Origin: Desulfoarculaceae bacterium
Lineage (GTDB): Bacteria > Desulfobacterota > Desulfobulbia > Desulfobulbales > Desulfocapsaceae
Reading direction: 5' to 3'
Assembly: GCA_019429465.1 (NCBI GenBank)
Contig: JAHYIV010000009.1
Location: forward strand, 23,761 to 87,760
Length of the DNA: 64,000 bases
Shown: in pieces, positions 44,840 to 53,938 of the stretch
Numbering within the stretch: position 1 is the stretch's first letter
How the letters are laid out: the number at the start of each line of letters is the position of its first letter
Position numbers and translations under genes: made by a program
Notes under the pieces: generated by a model
The model's input: only the letters and a program-made list of their open reading frames with translations
The model's database searches: none
Told to the model about the DNA's origin: nothing

Positions 44840-45511
44840 AAATTAGTGATATCCCTGATCATGCTGTCTTTATTGGCAGCCTGTGCCGGCAGACCGCAGC
44901 TGCCGGAGCTGGCAGCAGTTAACGGCACTCAGGCGGGGCCGAACCGGCAGCGCTGCGACAAGGCGTTTTTGTCGGGGAACTGGCAGCTGGTACATGCCAT
45001 TGACTTTAACCGCTCCGGCCGGGGTGGCACTTCCCTCATCGGGGTGACGACACTGACTGGTCCCACCCTGCACTGCCTGCTTATGACCGTGGAAGGGCTG
45101 GTCCTCTTTGAGGCCGAACTTGCCAGGGAACAACTGACGATCCAGCGGGCGATCCCGCCTTTTGATAAACCGGAATTTGCCGGAGGCCTGATGGGTGATG
45201 TGCAGACCATTTTTGTCCAGCCGGCCGGGCAGCAGCCGCTGACAGGCAGGCTTGCCGGTGGTGACGTTGTCTGCCGCTATCATCCGGACAACGATACTGA
45301 CCACGGGCAGATAACCGATATTATTGTAACCGGTGATGACGGTTTCCGGATCCATGTCTATGGTCCTGATCGGCGCCGCACCCGAACTATCGTTGCCGGA
45401 GCACGGATTTCCAAGGCTGCCGGGATGGTTCCTGAAACCCTGGAGCTCACCGCCTCCGGCTTGAGCAGTTATACCTTAACAATGACCTTGATCAGTGCTG
45501 ACAAACTATGA
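44822..45511 (+). CDS. Lipoprotein, DUF3261-like
   Basis: A 229-residue lipoprotein with a signal peptide and lipobox LSLLAAC (Cys at about residue 22). The body resembles the DUF3261 lipoproteins found in aryl-polyene loci, which may act with LolA and the MMPL exporter in moving the product to the outer membrane; the resemblance is by eye and by position. The first five codons come from the inverted-repeat element. The stop overlaps the next ATG (ATGA). Confidence 0.75.
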   Translation: MNWIGVKLVISLIMLSLLAACAGRPQLPELAAVNGTQAGPNRQRCDKAFLSGNWQLVHAIDFNRSGRGGTSLIGVTTLTGPTLHCLLMTVEGLVLFEAELAREQLTIQRAIPPFDKPEFAGGLMGDVQTIFVQPAGQQPLTGRLAGGDVVCRYHPDNDTDHGQITDIIVTGDDGFRIHVYGPDRRRTRTIVAGARISKAAGMVPETLELTASGLSSYTLTMTLISADKL

Positions 45512-46773
45512 AATTTAAACTCATCTATCCCAAGTGGGCCAAGCTGGACCGGCAGACCGAGTTTCACCTGCCGCCGCATGGGCCGGTTGTCTTTGCCGCC
45601 ACCTTGCCCGAGTATGTTGACGTCGATTTTGTTGATGAAAATCTGGAGACCATTGATTTTGACGATCCGGTCGATATGGTCGGGATCTCCATGATGCTGA
45701 CCGTGCAGGTGAAGCGCGGCTGGGAGATTGCTGATCTCTACCGCCGGAAAGGGATCAAGGTCATCTTCGGCGGCATCGCCACCATGCTCCATGCCGAGGA
45801 AACCATGGAACATGCCGATTCTGTCTTTCTTGGCGAGGCCGAGGGGCGGATGGAGCAGGTGCTGGCCGATTTCCGCCAGGGCAAACTCCAGCCCCGCTAC
45901 GATTTTATGGATACGCGGCCGGACATCGCCCTGGTCGGCCCGGCCCGCCGGGATCTTCTCAACCGCCAGCTCTATAATTATAAAGGGGTGCAGATGGTTG
46001 ATCTGGTCCATGCCTCCCGGGGCTGCCGTTTTAATTGCTACCCCTGCGCCGTGTCTTTTCTGGGAGGCCGGGAATTTCGGCCGCGGCCCATTGATACCGT
46101 CGTCGCCGAGATGGCCGGGATTGCCAATAACCGGATGTTTCTGGTCGATAATTCCCTGGCCCAGAACAGCCAGTGGGAAAAGGACCTGTTCCGGGAGATG
46201 ATCCCCCTGAAAAAGAAATGGTGCTCCCATCCCATTGAAGATAAACCCGAGATCCTCGATCTGGCGGCCCAGGCCGGGGCCTGGTATGTCTATCAGGCGG
46301 TTTTTGACACCTCGGACTATATCCGTGAGCGGGTCAAGCGCTACCATGATCACGGCATCGGCGTCGAGGGCACCATCCTTCTGGGGCTCGACAATCACGA
46401 TGAAGATTTCATCAAGCGGCTGATCGACTTTCTCCTCGAGATTGAACTGGATCTGGCCGAATTCACGGTCCTGACCCCCTTCCCCCACACCAAGGCCTGG
46501 AAGGAGCTGAACCAGCAGAACCGCATCCTCTCCCAGGACTGGAACGACTATTCAGCCGACAAGGTGGTCTTTCAACCGAAACAGATGAGCCCCGAACGTC
46601 TGCAGGAGCTGCTCGATCTGGCCTGGAACTCCTTTTACCGGGAAGAATCACAGGAGTTGAAGATGTTCAAACTCTTTAAACAGGTGGTGGAAAAGGAAAT
46701 GGCCGACGGCACCTTCACCCCCCGGGACCGCAGTCTGGCCAATCAGGCCTTTGGCCGCGATGCGAGCAGGTAG
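45508..46773 (+). CDS. B12-binding-type radical SAM protein (second of three)
   Basis: A 421-residue radical SAM protein. The N-terminal 150 residues resemble a cobalamin-binding Rossmann domain (DMVGISMMLTVQVKRGWEI, IKVIFGGIATMLHAEE). The radical-SAM motif RGCRFNCYPC is at about residues 172-181. The middle part has VYQAVFDTSD and EGTILLGLDNHDED, typical of the barrel. It differs clearly from the two other B12-type proteins of the cluster, so a separate reaction is expected. It is the last gene of operon iii and is coupled to the lipoprotein gene. Confidence 0.84.
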   Translation: MKFKLIYPKWAKLDRQTEFHLPPHGPVVFAATLPEYVDVDFVDENLETIDFDDPVDMVGISMMLTVQVKRGWEIADLYRRKGIKVIFGGIATMLHAEETMEHADSVFLGEAEGRMEQVLADFRQGKLQPRYDFMDTRPDIALVGPARRDLLNRQLYNYKGVQMVDLVHASRGCRFNCYPCAVSFLGGREFRPRPIDTVVAEMAGIANNRMFLVDNSLAQNSQWEKDLFREMIPLKKKWCSHPIEDKPEILDLAAQAGAWYVYQAVFDTSDYIRERVKRYHDHGIGVEGTILLGLDNHDEDFIKRLIDFLLEIELDLAEFTVLTPFPHTKAWKELNQQNRILSQDWNDYSADKVVFQPKQMSPERLQELLDLAWNSFYREESQELKMFKLFKQVVEKEMADGTFTPRDRSLANQAFGRDASR

Positions 46774-46860
46774 GGGAGTGATGATGAAACATAACCAAGC
46801 GAAAAGTAAGAGGTCTCTTTGCTGTATATTACACCGTTGGAACTGAATATAGGAAACGAT

Positions 46861-47592
46861 ATGGCCCAAGATAATAAAATTGCTCTGCTTATTGACTGTG
46901 ACAACGTAAGCCACAAATCAATAGAAGGTGTTATAGACGAATTATCAAAATACGGAAAAGTTAACATAAGACATGCATATGGGAATTGGAAAAGTGACAA
47001 CATGAAGGGTTGGGAGGAGAAACTTCACCCACATGCAATAAAACCTATTCAACAATTTGCGTATACAACCGGCAAAAATGCAACAGATGCGGCAATGATA
47101 ATAGATGCCATGGATCTATTATATACTCAGAAAATTGATGCTTTCGCTCTTATGACAAGTGATAGTGATTTCACTCCTCTAGTAATGAGAATATTATCAA
47201 ATGGCATAACCGTGTATGGCTTTGGTGAGAAGAAAACACCATCCCCATTTGTCAAAGCATGTTCCCAGTTTATATACACAGAAAATTTAGAAGCAGTAGA
47301 AGACGAAGGAGTGAAAGTTTTAGAAAAAGGGAATTCCAAGAAATCCAGGAATGAACTGAGAATGGATACAGGGCTTGTTAAATTACTGAGAACAGCAGTC
47401 GAACAATCCGCAGGAGAGGATGGTTGGTCTCATCTTGGACGAGTCGGTCAGTATATCTCCAATAATACATCTTTTTCGCCAGTAAATTATGGATATAAGA
47501 AACTTGGGGATCTGATTAGAGTCTGTGATTTGTTTGAGATACAAATGAAAAATGACAACTCAGTTATGTACATAAGGGATGTAAAAAAATAA
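46861..47592 (+). CDS. NYN (PIN-like) nuclease with C-terminal LOTUS-like domain
   Basis: A 243-residue protein. The N-terminal NYN domain has the acidic residues in ALLIDCDNVSHK, TGKNATDAAMIIDAM and LMTSDSDFTPLV, as in LabA-type nucleases that cut RNA. The C-terminal 75 residues (LVKLLRTAV...LGRVGQYISNN...KLGDLIRV) look like an OST-HTH/LOTUS domain that binds RNA. The gene is far more AT-rich than its neighbours and sits at the left edge of an accessory island, so it was probably acquired. Such proteins can have defence roles. Confidence 0.88.
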   Translation: MAQDNKIALLIDCDNVSHKSIEGVIDELSKYGKVNIRHAYGNWKSDNMKGWEEKLHPHAIKPIQQFAYTTGKNATDAAMIIDAMDLLYTQKIDAFALMTSDSDFTPLVMRILSNGITVYGFGEKKTPSPFVKACSQFIYTENLEAVEDEGVKVLEKGNSKKSRNELRMDTGLVKLLRTAVEQSAGEDGWSHLGRVGQYISNNTSFSPVNYGYKKLGDLIRVCDLFEIQMKNDNSVMYIRDVKK

Positions 47593-47617
47593 AAAAAATA
47601 TAGGCAAAAATATAGGG

Positions 47618-48537
47618 GTCAGGTCTTGAAACATAAATATGTGAATGCTATGGTGGTGGCATGGCTCGTCCTTTACGCCTAGAATATCCCGGCGCTGTCT
47701 ATCATGTAACCTCTCGTGGCAATGCACGGGAGGCCATTTTTCTTTCTGATGATGACCGTCGTAAATTTCTCGGCGTGCTTGCCGCTACAAGAGAGAAGTA
47801 CAACTGGCTATGCCACGCTTTTTGCCTGCTCGACAACCACTATCACCTTGTCATCGAGACCATCGACCCCAATCTATCCCTAGGGATGCGGCAATTAAAC
47901 GGTGTCTACACTCAGGCCTTCAATCGTGCTCACCAGAGGGTAGGGCATGTCTTCCAGGGGCGGTACAAAGCGATCATGGTGGAAAAAGACAGCCATCTGC
48001 TGGAATTGTGCCGTTATGTTGTTCTCAATCCGGTGCTCGCCGGCATGGTATCCAAGCCAAGTGAATGGACGTGGAGCAGTTATATGAGCACTGCTTATGC
48101 CGGCAAGGTGCCCGAATTTCTGACCACCGGTTGGTTGCTGGCTCAATTTTCCGAGAAAATGATCACAGCCAGGCAGCGTTATCGTACCTTCGTTGCCGAA
48201 GGAATGGCGGGAACGGAGAAGCCCTGGGAAAAGCTTGTTGGTCAGGTTTTCCTGGGCAGCGAGAGCTTTGTTGCCCGCATGCAGGAACTCCTTGAAGGAA
48301 AGCAGGATATAAAAGAAATCCCCCGCAGCCAGCGTTACCCTGGCCGTCCACCTTTAAGCCGTTTATTTGCCGAGGTCTCGCCTGGCAACAGGCAGCAGCG
48401 CAACCAGCGGATAGCAGAGGCTCACATCGCTTGCGGTTACACGCTGAAAGAGATTGCAGACTTTCTCGGTGTTCATTATACAACGGTGAGTAAGGCAGTG
48501 GGCGGCAGGACAAAAAAGTGACTTTTCGAGACCTGAC
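47618..48537 (+). mobile_element. REP-associated transposase unit with inverted ends
   Basis: GTCAGGTCTTGAAA at 47618-47631 is complementary (one mismatch) to TTTCGAGACCTGAC at 48524-48537. The two ends enclose a single Y1 transposase gene, so the mobile unit is about 920 bp. It sits immediately upstream of the remaining 3' end of a DNA methyltransferase gene, suggesting that it inserted there. Confidence 0.75.
47661..48521 (+). CDS. REP-associated tyrosine transposase (Y1, HUH)
   Basis: A 286-residue transposase of the TnpA-REP/RAYT group. The HUH motif is DNHYHLVIE at about residues 57-65, the catalytic Tyr lies in LCRYVVLNPV, and GHVFQGRYKAI is characteristic. A C-terminal helix-turn-helix (YTLKEIADFLGVHYTTVSKA) is present, as in the larger subgroup. 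These enzymes cut single-stranded hairpins and are held responsible for REP dispersal. Given the palindromic repeats in this window it might mobilise one of those families, but no match between its ends and those repeats was seen. Confidence 0.92.
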   Translation: MARPLRLEYPGAVYHVTSRGNAREAIFLSDDDRRKFLGVLAATREKYNWLCHAFCLLDNHYHLVIETIDPNLSLGMRQLNGVYTQAFNRAHQRVGHVFQGRYKAIMVEKDSHLLELCRYVVLNPVLAGMVSKPSEWTWSSYMSTAYAGKVPEFLTTGWLLAQFSEKMITARQRYRTFVAEGMAGTEKPWEKLVGQVFLGSESFVARMQELLEGKQDIKEIPRSQRYPGRPPLSRLFAEVSPGNRQQRNQRIAEAHIACGYTLKEIADFLGVHYTTVSKAVGGRTKK

Positions 48538-48565
48538 TCTATCATGTGTGCTATCATGTGCTATC

Positions 48566-48805
48566 ATGCTACTGCCCATTGCCAAGGAGACCATCGACGG
48601 CAAAACGGTCTTCTTTGTTGACAGCAATGCCCTTCTGGCCTGTTTTGACAAAGGGATAAATGAAGAGCTGGTCAAGAAGTTGGCCAAACGCCAGCCCCTG
48701 CGAGCGGTTTTCCGTGATGACGCCTTTGCCAATGACAGCGTCAAAATCAATATTGAGCAGATTTTCAAACTGCTCTCACCCCATACCGAGGTGAAGGCGA
48801 TATGA
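48566..48805 (+). pseudogene. 3' remnant of a type III DNA methyltransferase (mod)
   Basis: The last about 75 codons (from IDGKTVFFVDSNALLACFDK to SVKINIEQIFKLLSP) match the C-terminus of type III adenine-specific methyltransferases. No catalytic DPPY or SAM motif remains. The 5' part is replaced by the REP-associated transposase unit. Its TGA still overlaps the next ATG (ATGA), the original operon arrangement. Confidence 0.78.
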
Positions 48806-49893
48806 AAGGCAAAGACAACGAAAGACAGAACAAAGAACCATCCAAGGGTGAATTGCTGGTTTACCAGGGCAACAGCGGTGAAATCAAACTGGAAGTTCGG
48901 CTGGAGGATGAATCAGTCTGGCTGACTCAACAGTTGATGGCGGAGCTTTTCCAAACCAGTAAGCAAAACATCAGCCACCACGTGCAAGGCATTTTGAAAG
49001 AGGGGGAACTGCAACCGGAAGCAACTGTCAAAAAATATTTGACAGTTCGCCGGGAGGGCAGCCGGGATGTCCGGCGCGAACTCGAATACTACAATCTCGA
49101 CATGATCATCTCGGTGGGATACCGGGTAAAAAGCGCCATCGCCACCCGCTTCCGCATCTGGGCCACGGAGCGCTTAAAGGAGTACATCGTCAAGGGCTTC
49201 ACCATGGACGATGAACGGCTGAAGGAACCACAAAACGAAAGATACTTTGAGGAACTACTGGCCCGTATCCGGGATATCCGCTCTTCCGAAAAGGTGTTCT
49301 GGCGCAAGGTTCTGGAGATTTACGCCACCAGCCTTGACTATGACCCGCGCTCTGACGCTGCAAAACAGTTTTTCAAACAGGTCCAGAACAAAATGCACTG
49401 GGCGGCGCACGGTCACACGGCGGCGGAGTTGGTCTATCAACGGGCCGATTCCACCCAGCCGAATATGGGCATTACCAACTATCCCGGCAACAACCTGCTC
49501 AAGCGCGATGTGGAAATTGCCAAGAATTATCTGAACGAGGAGGAGCTGAATATCCTTAACCGGATTGTAACCGCCTACCTTGAAATGGCGGAAATCCAGG
49601 CGCTGAACCGGCAGGTCATGACCATGCAGGACTGGCTTGAACGGTTGCATCAATTCCTGACCATGACCGGTCGCGAACTCCTGACCCATGCCGGGGCAAT
49701 CAGCCATGATGTGGCATTGGCAAAGGCCCACGGAGAATATGAAAAGTTCCGGTTCAAGCAGTTACAGGAACCAAGCGAAGTGGAAAGGCATTTTGTCGAA
49801 GCGGAGCAGGAACTGAAGCAAATCGAACTCGGCAAGAAAACCCGGCGGCAACCATCCGCATCTTCGTCTGGCAAGAAGGCAGGTGACGCATGA
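48802..49893 (+). CDS. RhuM-family virulence protein
   Basis: A 363-residue protein of the RhuM family, intact in length. Typical parts: GELLVYQGNSGEIKLEVRLE, VWLTQQLMAELFQTSKQNIS (a helix-turn-helix-like region), EATVKKYLTVRREGSRDVRR, YNLDMIISVGYRVKS. RhuM genes are often found inside restriction-modification loci, between mod and res, as here. Molecular function is unknown. It overlaps the gene remnants on both sides by 4 bases. Confidence 0.88.
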   Translation: MKGKDNERQNKEPSKGELLVYQGNSGEIKLEVRLEDESVWLTQQLMAELFQTSKQNISHHVQGILKEGELQPEATVKKYLTVRREGSRDVRRELEYYNLDMIISVGYRVKSAIATRFRIWATERLKEYIVKGFTMDDERLKEPQNERYFEELLARIRDIRSSEKVFWRKVLEIYATSLDYDPRSDAAKQFFKQVQNKMHWAAHGHTAAELVYQRADSTQPNMGITNYPGNNLLKRDVEIAKNYLNEEELNILNRIVTAYLEMAEIQALNRQVMTMQDWLERLHQFLTMTGRELLTHAGAISHDVALAKAHGEYEKFRFKQLQEPSEVERHFVEAEQELKQIELGKKTRRQPSASSSGKKAGDA

Positions 49894-50600
49894 ATCTGAA
49901 ATTCAAAAAGCAGCTCTTCCAGACCGAAGCGGTTAACGCCGTGGCCGACTGCTTTGCTGATCAGCCCAGAAGCGAGAGTGTCAGCTACCGGATTGACCCC
50001 GGTGTGCGGACTGCCAAAGCCACCCCGGTTCCACGGAAGCTCTATCCTGGCCCGGCGGCGGACCTTACCCAGTCCGGCTTCAAAAACCGTGAGCTGGTCT
50101 TGACCGGCCAACAGCTTCTGGAAAACATCCATGCGGTAAGCCGCCGCTACCGCAACCGCCGCATTGGTGAGTTTCTCAAAGAACTGGAGCTGACCGAAGG
50201 CCGCTCCACCGGCGTGCCCAAAATCCTCAAGGCCATGGCAGCCAACGGCTCGTCCGCCCCAGTGTTTGAAACCGACGACGATCGCCTTGCCTATATGATC
50301 CGATTGCCGGTGCATCCGCTGGCGGAGTCCCCTGTTTCGGAAGTCACCCCCGAAGTCACCCCCGAAATGCTTCGCATGCTTGAGGTCATGCGGGGTGATA
50401 TGAACCGGGTGGAAATCATGGCCGCCCTTGGGCTGAAAGATGAAAAGCACTTTCGCGAGCATTATCAGCAGGCGGGTATCGCCAGTGGTGTCATCGAAAT
50501 GACCCAGCCCGACAAACCGCGCAGTAGCAAGCAGCGCTACCGGCTGACTGCTACCGGCAGAAGCTACTTGCAGGTGAAAGACAAAGGGGGGCGCGAATGA
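49890..50600 (+). pseudogene. Chimera: type III restriction subunit start joined to an ATP-binding protein end
   Basis: The first about 75 residues (MNLKFKKQLFQTEAVNAV..., LVLTGQQLLENIHAV) match the N-terminus of type III Res subunits, up to just before the helicase P-loop. From RRYRNRRIGEFLKELELTEG on, the sequence instead matches the C-terminal part of AlbA/HATPase-type putative DNA-binding ATPases, followed by a winged helix (VEIMAALGLKDEKHFREHYQ). A deletion has joined two genes in frame. Neither original activity can remain: the helicase and nuclease domains are missing. Confidence 0.75.
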
Positions 50601-50731
50601 GCGAAGACACCGAAGTCGAGCAACCGTTTCTGCACCAGTTGCAGGCGCCGGGGTGGGACATTATCGATCAGGGTAGATTAGGGGGGCTCCCCATTTTACG
50701 GAATATTTTCCAGAAGGCCATTTGCTCTTGA
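50597..50731 (+). pseudogene. Remnant of a type I restriction R-subunit gene (hsdR-like)
   Basis: An ATG overlapping the preceding stop (ATGA) opens a 44-codon frame, MSEDTEVEQPFLHQLQAPGW at its start, that looks like the N-terminus of HsdR-type subunits (the E...L...GW pattern). After about codon 26 it runs into non-homologous DNA. It marks the right edge of the degraded island. Confidence 0.5.
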
Positions 50732-50820
50732 CAGGGGGAGTATAGGATGTTCCCTCTCTTACCCTTAAAAAATTGTTCTCGTGAAGGCACGAAAGAAAAA
50801 ATGTCATACAAGAACTATCC

Positions 50821-52188
50821 ATGCTGAATAATTCCCAAAACATCCAAGCCCTGCTGGAGGGGCCAAAATTTCCAGACCGGGAGTTTATCCGCTCCGGCGC
50901 CACCTTCGGCGAGGTCTATGCCATGGCGGCCGGATTTCGTGCTGCCTTTTCCGGCCCGGAGTATCAGGGGGCATCCATCTGTCTTGCCGTGGACGATAGG
51001 GCGGTCATGGCCGCGGTCTTACTTGCAGCCCTTCATCCTTCTCAACCCAGCGGCCCGACCCTGCTGCTGCCCTTTGCCCTGTCCGCCCCGGCCCTGACCC
51101 GGATGCAGCAGCTCACCGGCTTTACCGCCGCTATTTGCGATGTTGACCGGGAGCTGCCGGCGGGTACTGCCATCATCCGCCCGCCCGTCGGGGCAGCGGC
51201 GGAACTTGCCGCCAGCCCCCAGATATTGCCGCAGGCGGAACTGCTGAGGATCTTCACCGGCGGTTCCACCGGCACACCGCAGATCTGGTCGAAGACCGGT
51301 GAGAATCTTTTCGGCGAGGGATTTTCCCTGGCCCGCCATTTTGGGGTGACCGAACAAGACTGCATTGTCGCCACCGTGCCCCCTTACCATATCTACGGCC
51401 TGCTCTTTTCCGTCATCCTGCCCCTGGTCTCCGGGGCCTCGGTGATCATGGACAGCCCCTCCTACCCCGGCGAGATCGCCGATGTGATTCAGCAGCAGGG
51501 GGCCACCCTTCTGGCCGGTATTCCCCCGCATTACCGGGCCCTGCGGGGGAAAAAGGTGGCAGCATCCACCCTCAGGCTGGCCTTCTCTTCCGCCGGGATG
51601 CTGGATGAGGACGACAACGAGGCCTTCACCCAGCTCAACCGGGTGGGCATAGTCGAGGTGTATGGCTCCACTGAAACGGGCGGCATCGCCACCCGTAACA
51701 GATCAATGGGCGAGACCTCATTCACCGCCTTCCCCACCGTGACCTGGACGATCAAGGAAGAGCGCCTCTGCGTGCGCTCCCCCTATCTCTCGCCGGAACT
51801 GCCCATGGCAGGCGACGGCTTTTTTACCACCGGCGACCGGGTGGAGCAAAGCGGGACGAACCAGTTTATCCTCAAGGGCCGGGTGGACGGGGTGACCAAG
51901 GTGGGCGGCAAACGGGTGGATCTGGAAGAGGTGCGGGCCGTCATCAAAAAGGTACCCCAGGTCAGTGACTGCGTGGTCATGGCCCTGCCCGATCCGGGAG
52001 GCCGGGAACACCGGATTGTGGCCCTGATTCAGGGGACGGAGGTGGATATGGAGCTGCTCAGGAAGAGCCTGGCTGCATCGCTGGAATTCTATGCCCTGCC
52101 GCGCCTGCTCAAGACCATCGACCGCATTCCGCTGCAGGAAAACGGCAAGTACGACCGGGATGCCATCATCGGGATCCTGACCACATGA
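50821..52188 (+). CDS. AMP-dependent acyl/aryl ligase (ApeH-like)
   Basis: A 455-residue adenylating enzyme that would activate an acid as acyl-AMP and load it on an ACP or CoA. Core motifs: LLRIFTGGSTGTPQIWSKTG (phosphate loop), VYGSTETGGIA, DGFFTTGDRV, GRVDGVTKVGGKRVDLEEV, and the catalytic Lys in QENGKYDRDA. It is shorter than typical ligases (about 520), as is ApeH of aryl-polyene loci. The substrate cannot be read by eye. It is the first gene of operon iv; the stop overlaps the next ATG. Confidence 0.88.
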   Translation: MLNNSQNIQALLEGPKFPDREFIRSGATFGEVYAMAAGFRAAFSGPEYQGASICLAVDDRAVMAAVLLAALHPSQPSGPTLLLPFALSAPALTRMQQLTGFTAAICDVDRELPAGTAIIRPPVGAAAELAASPQILPQAELLRIFTGGSTGTPQIWSKTGENLFGEGFSLARHFGVTEQDCIVATVPPYHIYGLLFSVILPLVSGASVIMDSPSYPGEIADVIQQQGATLLAGIPPHYRALRGKKVAASTLRLAFSSAGMLDEDDNEAFTQLNRVGIVEVYGSTETGGIATRNRSMGETSFTAFPTVTWTIKEERLCVRSPYLSPELPMAGDGFFTTGDRVEQSGTNQFILKGRVDGVTKVGGKRVDLEEVRAVIKKVPQVSDCVVMALPDPGGREHRIVALIQGTEVDMELLRKSLAASLEFYALPRLLKTIDRIPLQENGKYDRDAIIGILTT

Positions 52189-53897
52189 ACACCATGCGCC
52201 ACGCCTTTGCCAGCGGTTACGAAAACCTGTCGGCCTGGTCCGACCTCCTCGACCGGATCAACGTCTTTCCCGTGGCCGACGGCGATACCGGGGCCAATCT
52301 GCGCATCAGTCTTGCCCCCCTGCGGGACTGCGAGAGCGACAAAGCGCAGATCCTGGAGCTGCTGACCCGCTCTGCCACCGGCAACTCCGGCAATATCGCC
52401 GCCGCCTTTTTCCAGGAGTTTTTTCAGTCGGAGGGCTGTGCTGATCTGGCCGGCAAGGCGGAACGGGGCCGGGAAAAGGCCTGGGCCGCCCTGGCCCGTC
52501 CCCAGGCCGGCACCATGCTCAATGTCTTTGACTGTCTGGCCGCCAGCCTGGATGGCAAAACAGATCCATTAGTGTTTTATCCTACCCTCTGCACTGCGTT
52601 GCAGGAGGCGGTGCTGGCCACCACCCTGATGCTGCCAGATCTCCGGCAGGCGGGTGTTGTCGATGCCGGGGCCCTGGCCATGTATATCTTCTTTGAAGGC
52701 TTTTTTCGACAGCTTGCCGGGCAGCCCGCCGCCCTGCCCTCCATCCCCAAACTCTTTGCCGGCAAGCTGGCAATCAGCGGTGATTTCCAGGCCATCCCCA
52801 CCGCCAGCTTTTGTGTCAGCGCCCTCATCCAGACCAAAGACCAGCAGACCGGAGCCGACACGATCCCAACGGAATGGGGGGAGAGCGTGGTCGTGCTGCC
52901 GGCGCCATCCGGGATCAAGGTCCATATCCATACCGCCGACCGCCGGCAGCTGCGCGACCGGCTTTCATCGCTGGGCGAGATCGTCGACTGGTCGGACGAG
53001 GCCATGGATCACAACGATCCCACCCGCTTTACCGGCCCGGAAAAGCGGCAGATTGTCCACATCATGACCGATGGCGCCGGCTCCCTGAGCCGGGAGATGG
53101 CGCGACGCCATGGCATCACCCTGCTGGACAGCTACATCCTCGCCCGGGACCAGAGCCGGCCGGAAAGCCTGCACGCACCGGCCGAGATCTACGCCCTGAT
53201 GCGGCAGGGGGTAAAGGTTACCACCGCCCAGGCCTCGACCTTTGAGCGGTATCAGCACTATCAGAGCGTGTGCCAGCAATTCGGCCAGACCCTCTACCTC
53301 TGCGTCGGCTCGGCCTTTACCGGCAATGTTGATATCGCCAGGCGCTGGAAAGAAGGCAACGATCCGACCAACCTGCTGAATATCGTCGACACCGGCTCGG
53401 CTTCGGGACGGCTGGGGCTCATTGCCCTGCTTGCCGCCCGCTACGCTGAACACGCCACCTGCGTTGAAGATGTCATCGCCTTTGTCTATAAAACAATGAC
53501 CGACTGTGAGGAATATGTCTTTATTGATCAGCTGCGATACCTGGTGGCCGGCGGCAGGGTTGCCTGGGCCAGGGGATTTTTTGCTGACCTGCTTCATATG
53601 AAACCGGTGATCAGTCCGGTGGGCAACGAGGTCCGCAAGACAGGCATCGCCCACAGCCGCCAGGGCCAGCTCGCCCTGGCCCTGGAGAAGCTGCGGCAAG
53701 GGGCGCCCGGCGTGGCCCCGGTGATCATGCTCCAATACTCCGATAATGAAAAATGGATAAGGGGAAAGGTGGAGCCGGAGGTGCGGCAGCTGGCGCCGCA
53801 GGCCGAGATCCTGCTGGTGCCCCTGTCGCTGACCTCCGGAGTGCACATGGGGCCGGGGACCTGGGCCATGGCCTGGGCGGGAGGGCAGACCAGATGA
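52185..53897 (+). CDS. FakA-FakB-like fusion (DhaL kinase domain with DegV domain)
   Basis: A 570-residue fusion. Residues 1 to about 185 are a DhaL-type kinase domain with the Mg/ATP residues in NVFPVADGDTGANLRISL and SATGNSGNIAAAF. Residues about 195-275 match the middle domain of FakA (KVHIHTADRR). Residues about 285-565 form a DegV fatty-acid-binding domain (HIMTDGAGSLSREMARRHGI, VTTAQAS, VGSAFTGN, YLVAGGRV). In Firmicutes FakA and FakB are separate and phosphorylate exogenous fatty acids to acyl-phosphates. Here one chain may phosphorylate the acid handled by the cluster. Confidence 0.85.
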   Translation: MNTMRHAFASGYENLSAWSDLLDRINVFPVADGDTGANLRISLAPLRDCESDKAQILELLTRSATGNSGNIAAAFFQEFFQSEGCADLAGKAERGREKAWAALARPQAGTMLNVFDCLAASLDGKTDPLVFYPTLCTALQEAVLATTLMLPDLRQAGVVDAGALAMYIFFEGFFRQLAGQPAALPSIPKLFAGKLAISGDFQAIPTASFCVSALIQTKDQQTGADTIPTEWGESVVVLPAPSGIKVHIHTADRRQLRDRLSSLGEIVDWSDEAMDHNDPTRFTGPEKRQIVHIMTDGAGSLSREMARRHGITLLDSYILARDQSRPESLHAPAEIYALMRQGVKVTTAQASTFERYQHYQSVCQQFGQTLYLCVGSAFTGNVDIARRWKEGNDPTNLLNIVDTGSASGRLGLIALLAARYAEHATCVEDVIAFVYKTMTDCEEYVFIDQLRYLVAGGRVAWARGFFADLLHMKPVISPVGNEVRKTGIAHSRQGQLALALEKLRQGAPGVAPVIMLQYSDNEKWIRGKVEPEVRQLAPQAEILLVPLSLTSGVHMGPGTWAMAWAGGQTR

Positions 53898-53938
53898 AAG
53901 GTAAGCGCCAAAAGAACCGCATTTTTTATTCCCCCACC

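Noticed and set aside
50728..50760. Promoter TTGACA for the AMP-ligase operon
   Set aside because: The -35-like hexamer is good, but no -10 box lies at a normal distance.
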